DNA of 46,717 nucleotides from Acidobacteriota bacterium (GTDB taxonomy: Bacteria > Acidobacteriota > Polarisedimenticolia > J045): assembly GCA_025456425.1 (NCBI GenBank), contig JALOKP010000016.1, forward strand, positions 1 to 46,717. The letters run 5' to 3'. Under the pieces are notes generated by a model. That model searched no databases, was not told the DNA's origin, and saw only the letters and a list, made by a program, of their open reading frames with translations. The position numbers and the translations under genes are program-made. Every line of letters begins with the position of its first letter. Position 1 is the first letter of the stretch. Of the stretch, positions 39,015 to 46,717 are shown piece after piece.

Positions 39015-39626
39015 GTGCCGGAGCTGCCCGACATCGAGCTCTATCTCGCCAGCCTGGAACGGCGCGTTCTCGGGGTGCCGCTGGACCGCCTGCGGCTTAC
39101 CAGTTCGTTTCTTCTGCGGACGGTCGATCCCGCTCCGGCCGAGCTGGCTGGACGGAAGGTCGTGTCGCTGGCCCGGATCGGCAAGCGGATTGTGATCGGG
39201 TTCGAAGGCGAGCTGTTCGCGGCGCTGCTCCTGATGATCGCGGGGATCGGCAATGCGTATTCAGACGAGATCCTGCACCGCGCGCGGCTGTCGCCGCTGC
39301 AGTTGACGCGGAACCTCTCGGGGGAGGAGGCAACCCATCTGCACGCCGCAACCCGGTCGGTGCTGTGCGAGTGGCGCGACCGGCTGATCGCCGAGACCGG
39401 GGACGGCTGGCCCGAGAAGGTCACGGCCCTCCGCGACGGGATGGCGGTGCACGGCCGGTTCCGGCAGCCGTGTCCGGACTGCGGCGCGCCGGTACAGCGG
39501 ATCGTGCGGGCCGAGAACGAGTGCAACTACTGCGCGCGCTGCCAGACCGGCGGCCGGGTCCTGGCCGACCGCGCGCTCTCGCGCCTCCTGGGCCGGGACT
39601 GGCCGCAGTCGCTGGACGAATCGTAG
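39015..39626 (+). CDS. mutM: Formamidopyrimidine-DNA glycosylase with a large internal deletion
   Basis: The protein is 203 aa; the family is ~270-290. GTG 39015 gives the mature N terminus PELPDIE, with the catalytic Pro and Glu. Lys57 (RIGKRI) and the C-terminal zinc finger C153-x2-C156-x16-C173-x2-C176 are kept. Between LLLMIA (~residue 76) and GIGNAYSDEIL, the sequence normally joining them (rest of the beta-sandwich and first part of the H2TH domain, roughly 70-90 residues) is absent, yet the frame is kept. The protein could hardly fold as a working 8-oxoguanine glycosylase. It is either a decayed gene or an assembly collapse. Both flanks are well conserved. Confidence 0.8.
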   Translation: MPELPDIELYLASLERRVLGVPLDRLRLTSSFLLRTVDPAPAELAGRKVVSLARIGKRIVIGFEGELFAALLLMIAGIGNAYSDEILHRARLSPLQLTRNLSGEEATHLHAATRSVLCEWRDRLIAETGDGWPEKVTALRDGMAVHGRFRQPCPDCGAPVQRIVRAENECNYCARCQTGGRVLADRALSRLLGRDWPQSLDES

Positions 39627-39742
39627 GGGCCGCGGATCGAAGCCGCTCGTCACCCCGGGCCGACCGCCCGGCGGGCCGTCTCTTTGCGGAAAGCGTTCGC
39701 AAGGGACAGTCTTAACGGCTTTTTCCCGGAGGAACCCCTGTC

Positions 39743-41818
39743 ATGAAACGCCGTCCCGCTCTGCTCGCCCTGCTGCTCCTGCTCGCCCTGGCGGCCGCTC
39801 CGGCCGCGCTGGCCCAGGCCGCCGGCCAGCCCGCCGCATCGTCCCCCGCCGCCGCCGCCCCTTCCTCCGCCGCCCGGTCGGTCCTGGCCGCGATGGACTC
39901 CAAGGCCGACCCGTGCGTCGATTTCTACCGCTACGCCTGCGGCGGGTGGCTGGACTCGACGAAGATCCCGCCCGACCAGGCGCGCTGGGGCCGCGGCTTC
40001 ACCGAGATCGCGGAGCGGAACCGCCTGGTCCTCAAGGACATCCTCGAGGCGGCCGCGAAGTCGCCGAAGAACGAAGACGAGCGCAAGGTCGGCACCTTCT
40101 ACGCCTCGTGCATGGACGAGGCGAAGATCGAGGAGCTGGGGACCAAGCCGCTCGAGCCGATGCTGAAGGAGATCGCGACGGTCAAGGACGGGGCGTCGCT
40201 GATGACGGTCGCCGGGAAGATGCAGGCCCTGACCTACGGCCCGCTGTTCGGCTTGGGGGTCGAGGCCGACTTCAAGAACCCCAACGTCAACATGGCGATG
40301 CTGATCCAGGGGGGCATCGGACTTCCCGACCGCGACTACTACCTGAAGGACGACGAGCGCAGCGTCGGCCTGCGTACCGCCTACGAGCAGACCGTCGCGA
40401 AGCTGCTCCAGCTCGCCGGCGACACGCCGGAGGCGGCTGCCGCCGCCGCCAAGTCGATCGTCGGTTTCGAGACCGAGCTTTCGAAGGTCTCGCGCGAGCG
40501 CGCCGCGCTGCGCGACGTCGAGAATCTCTACAACAAGACCGACATGGCCGGCCTGCAGAAGTCGACCCCTGGCCTGCCGTGGAACGACTTCCTGGGCGGA
40601 GCCGGGCTGGCCGCCCCGAAGGACGTCAACGTCGCGACGCCCGAGTTCTTCGAGGGGCTGGCCAAGCTGGTCGCCGCGACCCCGTCCGCCACGCTGCAGA
40701 ACTACCTGCGCTGGCACCTGATCCGCGGCGCCGCCCCGCGGCTGCCGAAGGCCTTCGTCGACCAGAACTTCGAGTTCTACGGCAAGACCCTGGCCGGCCA
40801 GAAGGAGCTGCAGGCCCGCTGGAAGCGCTGCGTCTCGGCGACGGACGGCGCGCTGCCGGAGATCCTCGGCAAGCTGTTCGTGGAAAAGCAGTTCGCCGGC
40901 GCGAGCAAGAAGACCGCCAAGGAGATGATCCAGGCGATCGAGGAGTCGTTCGGCGTGGGGCTCGGCCAGCTCTCCTGGATGGACGAGGCGACCAGCAAGC
41001 GCGCCGCCGGGAAGCTGGCGACGCTGGTCAACAAGGTCGGCTACCCCGACAAGTGGATCAACTACGCCAAGCTCGAGGTGAAGGCCGGCGACTACTTCGG
41101 CAACGGGCAGCGCGCCGACGTCTTCGAGTTCCGGCGCGCCGCGGACAAGATCGGCAAGCCGGTCGACCGCACCGAGTGGGGGATGTCGGCTCCAACCGTC
41201 AACGCCTACTACAACCCGCTCTGGAACGAGATGGTCTTCCCGGCCGGGATCCTGCAGCCCCCCTTCTTCGACGCCTCGTTCCCGATGGCGATGAATTTCG
41301 GCGGGATCGGGATGGTCGTCGCACACGAGCTGACTCACGGCTACGACGACGAGGGGCGGAAGTTCGCACCGGACGGCCAGCTCAAGGAATGGTGGGAGCC
41401 GGCGGTCAGCGAGAAGTTCGAGAAGCAGGCCGCCTGCATCGAGAACCTCTACGGGACGTTCGAGGTCCAGCCGGGCGTGAAGCTCAACGGCAAGTTGACG
41501 CTGGGCGAGAACATCGCGGACTTCGGCGGGATCAAGTACTCCCACATGGCTTACCGCGAGTGGGCGAAGAAGAACCCGTCGAGCACGCCGGCGGTCCCGG
41601 GCCTGACCGACGACCAGCTCTTCTTCGTCGGCTTCGCGCAGACCTGGTGCACGCTGGCCACGCCGGAGATCGAGCGCGTGCTGGCCAACGTCGACCCGCA
41701 CTCGCCGCCCAGGTTCCGGGTCAACGGTCCGGTCTCGAACCTGCCGGAATTCGCGGCGGCGTTCCAGTGCAAGGCCGGCACCCCGATGAACCCGGAGAAG
41801 ACCTGCGCCGTCTGGTGA
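39743..41818 (+). CDS. M13-family (neprilysin-like) zinc metallopeptidase
   Basis: The protein is 691 aa, the normal length. GGAGG lies 10 nt before the ATG; a signal peptide ends in ALAQA (~residue 28). DPCVDFYRYACGGWLD near residue 55 is the M13 N-terminal hallmark. Zinc motif HELTH is at 528-532, the third ligand Glu589 and Asp593 are in GENIADFGG, and NAYYNP is the substrate-binding motif. The protein ends in CAVW, matching the family CxVW end. It cleaves oligopeptides in the periplasm or outside the cell. A strong terminator follows. Confidence 0.95.
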   Translation: MKRRPALLALLLLLALAAAPAALAQAAGQPAASSPAAAAPSSAARSVLAAMDSKADPCVDFYRYACGGWLDSTKIPPDQARWGRGFTEIAERNRLVLKDILEAAAKSPKNEDERKVGTFYASCMDEAKIEELGTKPLEPMLKEIATVKDGASLMTVAGKMQALTYGPLFGLGVEADFKNPNVNMAMLIQGGIGLPDRDYYLKDDERSVGLRTAYEQTVAKLLQLAGDTPEAAAAAAKSIVGFETELSKVSRERAALRDVENLYNKTDMAGLQKSTPGLPWNDFLGGAGLAAPKDVNVATPEFFEGLAKLVAATPSATLQNYLRWHLIRGAAPRLPKAFVDQNFEFYGKTLAGQKELQARWKRCVSATDGALPEILGKLFVEKQFAGASKKTAKEMIQAIEESFGVGLGQLSWMDEATSKRAAGKLATLVNKVGYPDKWINYAKLEVKAGDYFGNGQRADVFEFRRAADKIGKPVDRTEWGMSAPTVNAYYNPLWNEMVFPAGILQPPFFDASFPMAMNFGGIGMVVAHELTHGYDDEGRKFAPDGQLKEWWEPAVSEKFEKQAACIENLYGTFEVQPGVKLNGKLTLGENIADFGGIKYSHMAYREWAKKNPSSTPAVPGLTDDQLFFVGFAQTWCTLATPEIERVLANVDPHSPPRFRVNGPVSNLPEFAAAFQCKAGTPMNPEKTCAVW

Positions 41819-41842
41819 AGAGTCGTTGTAGGATCGTCCCGC

Positions 41843-41880
41843 GGGGCCGGGGGGCGGCAGTCCCCCCGGCCCCTTTTTCT
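41843..41880 (+). terminator. Rho-independent terminator after the M13 peptidase gene
   Basis: A perfect 12-bp stem (41843-41854 with 41862-41873; GGGGCCGGGGGG paired with its complement), a 7-nt loop, then TTTTTCT. It lies 24 bp after the stop codon. Confidence 0.93.
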
Positions 41881-41896
41881 CTCGAGGGAGGGTCGG

Positions 41897-42751
41897 ATGC
41901 CTGAAGGGAAGATCGTCCGCACCGCGGCCGTCGCGGCGCTCGCCGCGGCGCTCTGCGTCGCTCCAGCTGCGGCGCAGAAGTCAACGGAAGAGCTGGCCAA
42001 GGCGGCCCAGAACCCGGTCGCCGACATGATCAGCCTGCCGTTCCAGAACAACACCAACTTCGACTACGGTCCGGACGACGACGTCCAGAACGTCCTCAAC
42101 ATCCAGCCGGTCTGGCCGTTCCGGATCGCGCCGGATTGGAACCTGATCACCCGGACGATCCTGCCGGTGATCTACCAGCCGGACCTGACGCTGCCGCTCA
42201 AGGTCGCGCCGGGGGTCGTCGAGGACGTGACCGTCGATGGGGCCTTCGGGCTGGGGGACCTGAACGAGACGCTGTTCTTCTCGCCCGCGAAGCCAAGCAA
42301 GGTGATCTGGGGCGCCGGCCCGACCTTCACCCTCCCGACCGCGACCGACGACGTGCTGGGCTCCGGGAAGTGGAGCGCCGGTCCGGCGTTCGTGGTGCTG
42401 ACGATGCCCGGGCGCTGGGTGCTGGGGGCGCTGGTCAACAACCAGTGGTCCTTCGCCGGCGATTCGGACCGAGCCGACGTCAACGCGATGCTGCTGCAGT
42501 ACTTCGTCAACTACAACTTCGAGAAGGGCTGGTACGTGACCTCCGCCCCGATCAACACCGCCAACTGGGAAGCCTCGAGTGACGACCGCTGGACGATCCC
42601 GATCGGCGGAGGCGTCGGGAGGATCTTCCGCGCCGGCAAGCAGCCGATGAACGCGCAGGTCAGCGCGTATTACAACGTCGTCAAGCCGGACACCATCCCC
42701 GCCGCTGACTGGCAGCTGCGGATCCAGGTCCAGCTGCTGTTCCCGAAGTAG
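41897..42751 (+). CDS. Outer-membrane porin-like protein (neuromedin U / MetA-type annotation)
   Basis: The protein is 284 aa. GAGGGAGGG precedes ATG 41897, and a signal peptide ends in PAAAQ (~residue 27). The mature protein is built of alternating hydrophobic and polar strands with many aromatics (NFDYGPDDDVQNVLNIQPVW, WSFAGDSDRADVNAMLLQYF) and ends in the strand QLRIQVQLLFPK, as expected for a beta-barrel. Bacterial proteins of this type are often labelled neuromedin U or grouped with phenol-degradation meta-pathway porins; their real role is unclear. It may share transcripts with the sulfatase 219 bp downstream. Confidence 0.75.
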   Translation: MPEGKIVRTAAVAALAAALCVAPAAAQKSTEELAKAAQNPVADMISLPFQNNTNFDYGPDDDVQNVLNIQPVWPFRIAPDWNLITRTILPVIYQPDLTLPLKVAPGVVEDVTVDGAFGLGDLNETLFFSPAKPSKVIWGAGPTFTLPTATDDVLGSGKWSAGPAFVVLTMPGRWVLGALVNNQWSFAGDSDRADVNAMLLQYFVNYNFEKGWYVTSAPINTANWEASSDDRWTIPIGGGVGRIFRAGKQPMNAQVSAYYNVVKPDTIPAADWQLRIQVQLLFPK

Positions 42752-42970
42752 GCCAGGGCGAGGCCAGCCGGCCCTCGAGCCGGCGCGATCGCCGCCGTTG
42801 TCCGGGGGGGCGATGGTGAGAACCTGTGGTGGTCCGCAGCCTGCCGGCGCGGGCTCGCACGGGGCGCCGGCGGCACCGATCGAGACTGGACCGACACCGG
42901 CTGCGGCCGGCGCCTGCCCCTCTCCGGAAACCGAACCGCACGATCGATTCCTGAGCAGGAGGAAGTGGAG

Positions 42971-45475
42971 ATGAAAGGAAAGACGGGACTTGTCCTGGCC
43001 GTGGGGGCGCTCTTCCTCACCCTGGTCGTCGCCCAGCAGGTTACCGGCGTGCCGGGATCGCCGAGCGCCACGGCTACGATCGACGGCAAGCAGCTGCCCG
43101 CCCCTCCGCCGAAATTCGGCGGGGAGATCAAGAACCTCGCGCAGGATTCCAAGCCGTACTGGCCTCCGCGCATCGTGCCCCCCAAGGGGGCGCCAAACAT
43201 CCTGCTGATCATGACCGACGACTCGGGGTTCGGCGTGCCGAGCACCTTTGGCGGCGTGATCCCGACCCCCGCCCTCGACCGCATCGCGGCCAACGGCCTG
43301 CGGTACACCAACTTCCACTCGACCGCGCTCTGCTCGCCGACCCGCGCCGCCCTGATCACCGGGCGCAACCACCACTCGGCCGGGTTCGGCGTGATCTCCG
43401 AGCAGTCGACCGGATTCCCCGGCTACAACAGCATCATCGAGCCCGACAAGGCGACAATCGGCCGGATCCTCAAGGACCACGGCTACCGCACCTCGTGGTT
43501 CGGCAAGGACCACAACGTGCCGTCGTTCCAGTCGAGCCAGGATGGTCCGTTCGACCAGTGGCCGATCGGCATGGGCTTCGAGTACTTCTACGGATTCATC
43601 GGCGGCGACTCGAGCCAGTGGCAGCCCAACCTGTTCCGCAACACGACGCAGATCTACCCGTTCGAGGGCAAGCCGCCCGGCACCTGGAACCTGGTCACCG
43701 AGATGGCCGACGATGCGATCTCGTACATGAACCGGATCAATGCGCTCGACCCGAACCAGCCCTTCTTCATCTACTACGTGCCGGGCGCCACCCACGCGCC
43801 GCACCACCCGACGAAGGAGTGGGTCGACAAGATCAGCGCGATGCACCTGTTCGACCAGGGCTGGAACAAGCTGCGCGACACGATCTTCGAGAACCAGAAG
43901 CGGCTCGGCGTGATCCCGCCCAACACGAAGCTGAGTGCCTGGCCCAAGGACCTGCTCAAGGAGTGGGACCAGCTGACGACCGACGAGAAGAAGATGTTCA
44001 TCCGCCAGGCCGAGGTCTTCGCGGCCTACGTGGCCTACAACGACCACGAGATCGGCCGCGTGATCCAGGCGGTCGAGGACATGGGCAAGCTCGACAACAC
44101 GCTGATCTTCTACATCAACGGCGACAACGGGACCAGCTCCGAGGGCACGCTGATCGGGACGCCCAACGAGACGGCGATGTTCAACGGCGTGATGGTTCCG
44201 GTCGAGGACCAGCTCAAGTACTTCTACGAGGCCTGGGGCACTGACCAGTCCTATCCGCACATGGCGGTACCGTGGGCCTGGGCCTTCGACACGCCGTTCC
44301 CGTGGACGAAGCAGATCTGCTCGCACCTCGGCGGCATCCGCCAGGGGATGGCGATCTCGTGGCCGAAGGTGATCAAGGACAAGGGCGGGATTCGCCACCA
44401 GTTCCACCACGTCATCGACATCGTGCCCACGATCCTCGAGGCCACCGGGATCCCGCAGCCCGAGGCCGTCGACGGCGTCAAGCAGAGCCCGATCGAGGGC
44501 GTCAGCATCGCGTACACATTCGACCCCAAGAACGCCACCGCCCCGTCGACACACAAGACCCAGTACTTCGAGATGTTCGGCGATCACGCGATCTACCACG
44601 ACGGATGGCTGGCCGGCACCAAGGTGATGCGTCCGCCGTGGGTCACGGCGGGCGGCCTCGGGGCCGATCCGTTCTCCTACCCCTGGGAGCTCTACAACCT
44701 GAACGAGGACTGGTCTCAGTCGACCGATCTCGCGGCCAAGTACCCCGAGAAGGTCAAGGAGATGAAGGCGCTCTTCCTGGAGGAGGCGCGCAAGTACCAG
44801 GTCCTGCCGCTCGATGCGACCGTCATCACGCGCGTGATCACTCCTCGCCCGAGCATCACGGCCGGTCGTGACGTCTTCACCTGGACGCTCCCGCTGACCG
44901 GCACGCCGATGGGCGCGGCGCCGAGCCTGCTCAACACCTCGTACGCCATCAAGGCGGAGGTCGAGATCCCCCAGGGTGGAGCCGAAGGGATGTTGATCAC
45001 GCAGGGCGGACGCTTCGGCGGCTACGGTTTCTACGTGCTCAAGGGGAAGCCGGTCTTCCTCTGGAACCTGCTGGCGCTGCGGCGCATCAAGTGGGAAGGG
45101 CCCGACGCGCTCGCCCCCGGCAAGCATGTGCTCGAGTTCGACTTCAGGTACGACGGCCTGGGCATGGGCACTCTGCAATACGCCAGCATGGCGGGCGTCG
45201 GCCAGGGCGGCATGGGGGTGCTCAAGGTCGACGGCAAGGCCGTCGCAACGCAGAAGATGGAGCACACGATCCCGTTCCTGATGCCGATCGACGAGAGCCT
45301 GGACATCGGCTCGGACACGCTGACCAGCGTGAACGACGCCGACTACCAGGTGCCGTTCGCGTTCACCGGCAAGCTGAACAGGCTGACCATCAGCCTCGAC
45401 CGGCCGAAGCTGTCGCCCGAGGACGTCAAGAAGCTCGAGGCGGCGATGGCGGCGGCCGCGAAGGCCCGCGAGTAG
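42971..45475 (+). CDS. Exported type I (arylsulfatase-like) sulfatase
   Basis: The protein is 834 aa. ATG 42971 has GGAG just ahead and AGGAGG at ~42958; the leader is residues ~1-22. Cys121 in CSPTRAALITGRNHH is the residue converted to formylglycine. TDDSGFG (~residues 80-86) provides the N-terminal calcium-binding Asp pair. The catalytic domain covers ~70-560, with long insertions; a ~230-residue C-terminal beta-rich extension follows (EFDFRYDGLGMGTLQY) and the protein ends in a charged helix. It hydrolyses a sulfate ester, possibly of a polysaccharide or aryl/alkyl compound. No formylglycine-generating enzyme is in the window. It reads as less G+C-rich than its neighbours. Confidence 0.92.
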   Translation: MKGKTGLVLAVGALFLTLVVAQQVTGVPGSPSATATIDGKQLPAPPPKFGGEIKNLAQDSKPYWPPRIVPPKGAPNILLIMTDDSGFGVPSTFGGVIPTPALDRIAANGLRYTNFHSTALCSPTRAALITGRNHHSAGFGVISEQSTGFPGYNSIIEPDKATIGRILKDHGYRTSWFGKDHNVPSFQSSQDGPFDQWPIGMGFEYFYGFIGGDSSQWQPNLFRNTTQIYPFEGKPPGTWNLVTEMADDAISYMNRINALDPNQPFFIYYVPGATHAPHHPTKEWVDKISAMHLFDQGWNKLRDTIFENQKRLGVIPPNTKLSAWPKDLLKEWDQLTTDEKKMFIRQAEVFAAYVAYNDHEIGRVIQAVEDMGKLDNTLIFYINGDNGTSSEGTLIGTPNETAMFNGVMVPVEDQLKYFYEAWGTDQSYPHMAVPWAWAFDTPFPWTKQICSHLGGIRQGMAISWPKVIKDKGGIRHQFHHVIDIVPTILEATGIPQPEAVDGVKQSPIEGVSIAYTFDPKNATAPSTHKTQYFEMFGDHAIYHDGWLAGTKVMRPPWVTAGGLGADPFSYPWELYNLNEDWSQSTDLAAKYPEKVKEMKALFLEEARKYQVLPLDATVITRVITPRPSITAGRDVFTWTLPLTGTPMGAAPSLLNTSYAIKAEVEIPQGGAEGMLITQGGRFGGYGFYVLKGKPVFLWNLLALRRIKWEGPDALAPGKHVLEFDFRYDGLGMGTLQYASMAGVGQGGMGVLKVDGKAVATQKMEHTIPFLMPIDESLDIGSDTLTSVNDADYQVPFAFTGKLNRLTISLDRPKLSPEDVKKLEAAMAAAAKARE

Positions 45476-45486
45476 TCCGCTCTCCC

Positions 45487-45530
45487 GGGAGCCGGCGCAC
45501 CCCGTCCGGGGCGCGCCGGCTCCCCTTCTC
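45487..45530 (+). terminator. Rho-independent terminator after the sulfatase gene
   Basis: A 12-bp perfect stem GGGAGCCGGCGC (45487-45498) / GCGCCGGCTCCC (45513-45524), with a second inner CCCC/GGGG stem, followed by the pyrimidine-rich CTTCTCTCCT. It starts 11 bp after the stop codon. Confidence 0.8.
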
Positions 45531-45604
45531 TCCTGCGATCCAGGCCTCCGCCGGGTGGCGCCCCGCCCGCGCCGGGTTAGCATGGCCGCCCTTCCGGAGC
45601 TGCC

Positions 45605-46717
45605 ATGACAGACTCTCCCGCCGCAGGCCTCCCGCCGCAGAGCCCTTCCCTGCCGGAGTCGGTGACGACCGTCTGCTCGGGCGGCAAGACGATCTACATC
45701 GTCGGCACCGCGCACGTCTCGCCGGAGAGTGTGCGCGAGGTGCGCGAGGTGATCGAGCGGGTGCGCCCCGACTCGGTCGCGGTCGAGCTGGACGAGAACC
45801 GCCTGGCCGCGATGACCGACGAGGAGCGCTGGAAGAAGCTCGACATCTTCCAGGTCATCAAGCAGGGGAAGGTCCCCTTCCTGATGGCTTCGCTCGCCCT
45901 CTCCACCTGGCAGGCGAGGATGGGAGAGCGCTTCGGCGTCAAGCCGGGGGCCGAGCTGCTGGCCGCCGTGAAGACGGCGAAGGAGGCCGGCGCGACGCTG
46001 GTGCTGGCCGACCGCGACATCCAGGTGACGCTCAAGCGGGTCTGGGGCCGGCTGTCGCTCTGGGACCGGGCCAAGCTGCTGGGGGCGCTGATCGAGGGGT
46101 TCTTCAAGCACGAGGAGATCACGGAGGAGCAGCTCGAGGAGCTGCGGCGGGGCGAGGCGCTCTCGACGATGATGAAGGAGTTCGCCGAGGAGTTGCCGCA
46201 GATCAAGGAGCCGCTGATCGACGAGCGCGACGCGTGGCTGGCCGGCCGCGCCGCGGAAGCGCCCGGCGAGACGGTGGTCGCCGTCGTCGGCGCGGCGCAC
46301 GTGCCGGGAATGCTGCAGCGCATGGGGCACCCGGTCGACTTCGCCGCGCTGTCGACGATCCCGCCGCCGTCGCGCTGGATGACGGTCGTCAAGTGGGCGA
46401 TCCCGGCGCTGATCCTGGCGGCGTTCGCGTTCGGGTACCGCGAGCACTCGGGCCAGGGGCTGATGGAGCTGGTCATGGCGTGGGGCGTGCCGGTGGCGGT
46501 CGGCACGGCGGTCTTCTCGCTGCTCGGCGGCTCGCGGATCCTGACCGCGCTGTCGGGTCTGGTGCTCGGTCCGGCGGCGGCGCTCAACCCGACCCTGGCC
46601 TCGGGGATGCTGGTCGGCCTGGTCGAGGCCTGGCTGCGCAAGCCGACCGTCGCCGACTGCGAGACGGTGCGCGAGGACTTCAAGTCGCTGCGCGGCGTCT
46701 ACCGCAACCGCTTCCTG
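45605..46717 (+). CDS. TraB/PrgY-family membrane protein (partial, cut by window end)
   Basis: 371 codons from ATG 45605 run to the last base with no stop. The TraB domain shows GTAHVS (residues 34-39), VELDENR (~60-66), ADRDIQVTLKR, and VVGAAHVPGM near residue 235. The second half has hydrophobic segments (WAIPALILAAFAFGY, GVPVAVGTAVFSLLGG, ALSGLVLGPAAAL) as in bacterial TraB proteins with C-terminal membrane helices. Enterococcal TraB/PrgY lowers the level of a peptide pheromone; relatives share a fold with TIKI metalloproteases, and the conserved GxxH and Glu fit a metal site. Its natural substrate is unknown. Confidence 0.85.
   Translation, partial: MTDSPAAGLPPQSPSLPESVTTVCSGGKTIYIVGTAHVSPESVREVREVIERVRPDSVAVELDENRLAAMTDEERWKKLDIFQVIKQGKVPFLMASLALSTWQARMGERFGVKPGAELLAAVKTAKEAGATLVLADRDIQVTLKRVWGRLSLWDRAKLLGALIEGFFKHEEITEEQLEELRRGEALSTMMKEFAEELPQIKEPLIDERDAWLAGRAAEAPGETVVAVVGAAHVPGMLQRMGHPVDFAALSTIPPPSRWMTVVKWAIPALILAAFAFGYREHSGQGLMELVMAWGVPVAVGTAVFSLLGGSRILTALSGLVLGPAAALNPTLASGMLVGLVEAWLRKPTVADCETVREDFKSLRGVYRNRFL

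Noticed and set aside
39628-39742. A promoter with -10 TCTTAA before the M13 peptidase gene
   Set aside because: No -35 at a proper distance could be found (nearest TTGCGG is about 20 bp away).
41981-46447. A minus-strand open frame of almost 1500 codons under the porin, sulfatase and TraB genes
   Set aside because: It is a shadow of three clear plus-strand genes and has composition expected from the complement of their codons.
1-46717. tRNA, rRNA, riboswitch or insertion-sequence transposase genes
   Set aside because: I looked for conserved T-loop, rRNA and DDE/Y1 transposase motifs and saw none; a covariance-model scan could still find a small RNA.

Overview
This is a G+C-rich bacterial window with closely packed genes on both strands. 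The gene set suggests a free-living, didermic, probably Acidobacteriota-like organism (Thermoanaerobaculia or a neighbouring lineage). Pointers are several lipoproteins and exported enzymes, secreted proteins with fibronectin-like and thrombospondin type 3 repeats, a tricorn-type protease, FabI, a periplasmic lysozyme-inhibitor domain and a decarboxylase-type sodium pump. The taxonomic guess is inference; no rRNA or tRNA gene was recognised.

Layout. (1) 1-6.5 kb: the end of a secreted protein, a serine beta-lactamase-like hydrolase, a 714-bp non-coding stretch holding a long imperfect inverted repeat, and a tricorn/S41 protease. (2) 6.5-11.4 kb, minus strand: an APC amino-acid permease behind a split MacAB-type exporter (adaptor, ATPase, permease). 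(3) 11.5-16.6 kb: an RNase Z-like metallohydrolase, another long inverted repeat, a small conserved protein, a membrane zinc-finger protein with a sigma-region-2-like N terminus, and a DUF4091-type lipoprotein. (4) 16.6-20.2 kb: a clear sigma-70-type promoter with an embedded palindrome drives four genes that look like a biotin-dependent, Na+-translocating acyl-CoA (methylmalonyl-CoA) decarboxylase. (5) 20.3-23 kb: a secreted sialate O-acetylesterase followed by REP-like palindromes built on a GGGGACAGCTACCG core.

(6) 23-34.8 kb, minus strand, is the most interesting part. Nine co-directional genes run nuoB (broken), midA, acyl-CoA dehydrogenase, fabI, an ATP/ADP-translocase-like transporter fused to HEAT repeats and a cyclic-nucleotide domain, a lone receiver, a cysteine-bearing PAS histidine kinase, an exported calcineurin-like phosphatase fused to a secreted-kinase-like domain, and a PliI-type lipoprotein. 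The last four are chained by three successive 4-nt stop/start overlaps. I suggest that the transporter through PliI genes form one signalling unit in which a sensor pair and a nucleotide transporter serve an extracytoplasmic kinase/phosphatase.

(7) 35-39.6 kb: a VapBC-type toxin-antitoxin pair, rarD (its stop codon lies inside a REP hairpin), a lipoprotein with a SurA-like domain joined to a DsbA-like thioredoxin fold, a small secreted cysteine-rich protein, a small unknown protein, and a formamidopyrimidine-DNA glycosylase missing its middle. Two genes 4-5 kb apart (nuoB and fpg) carry clean internal deletions, which are either real decay or assembly errors. (8) 39.7-46.7 kb: an M13 metallopeptidase with a strong terminator, an outer-membrane porin-like protein, a large type I sulfatase with a terminator, and the start of a TraB-family membrane protein cut by the window end.
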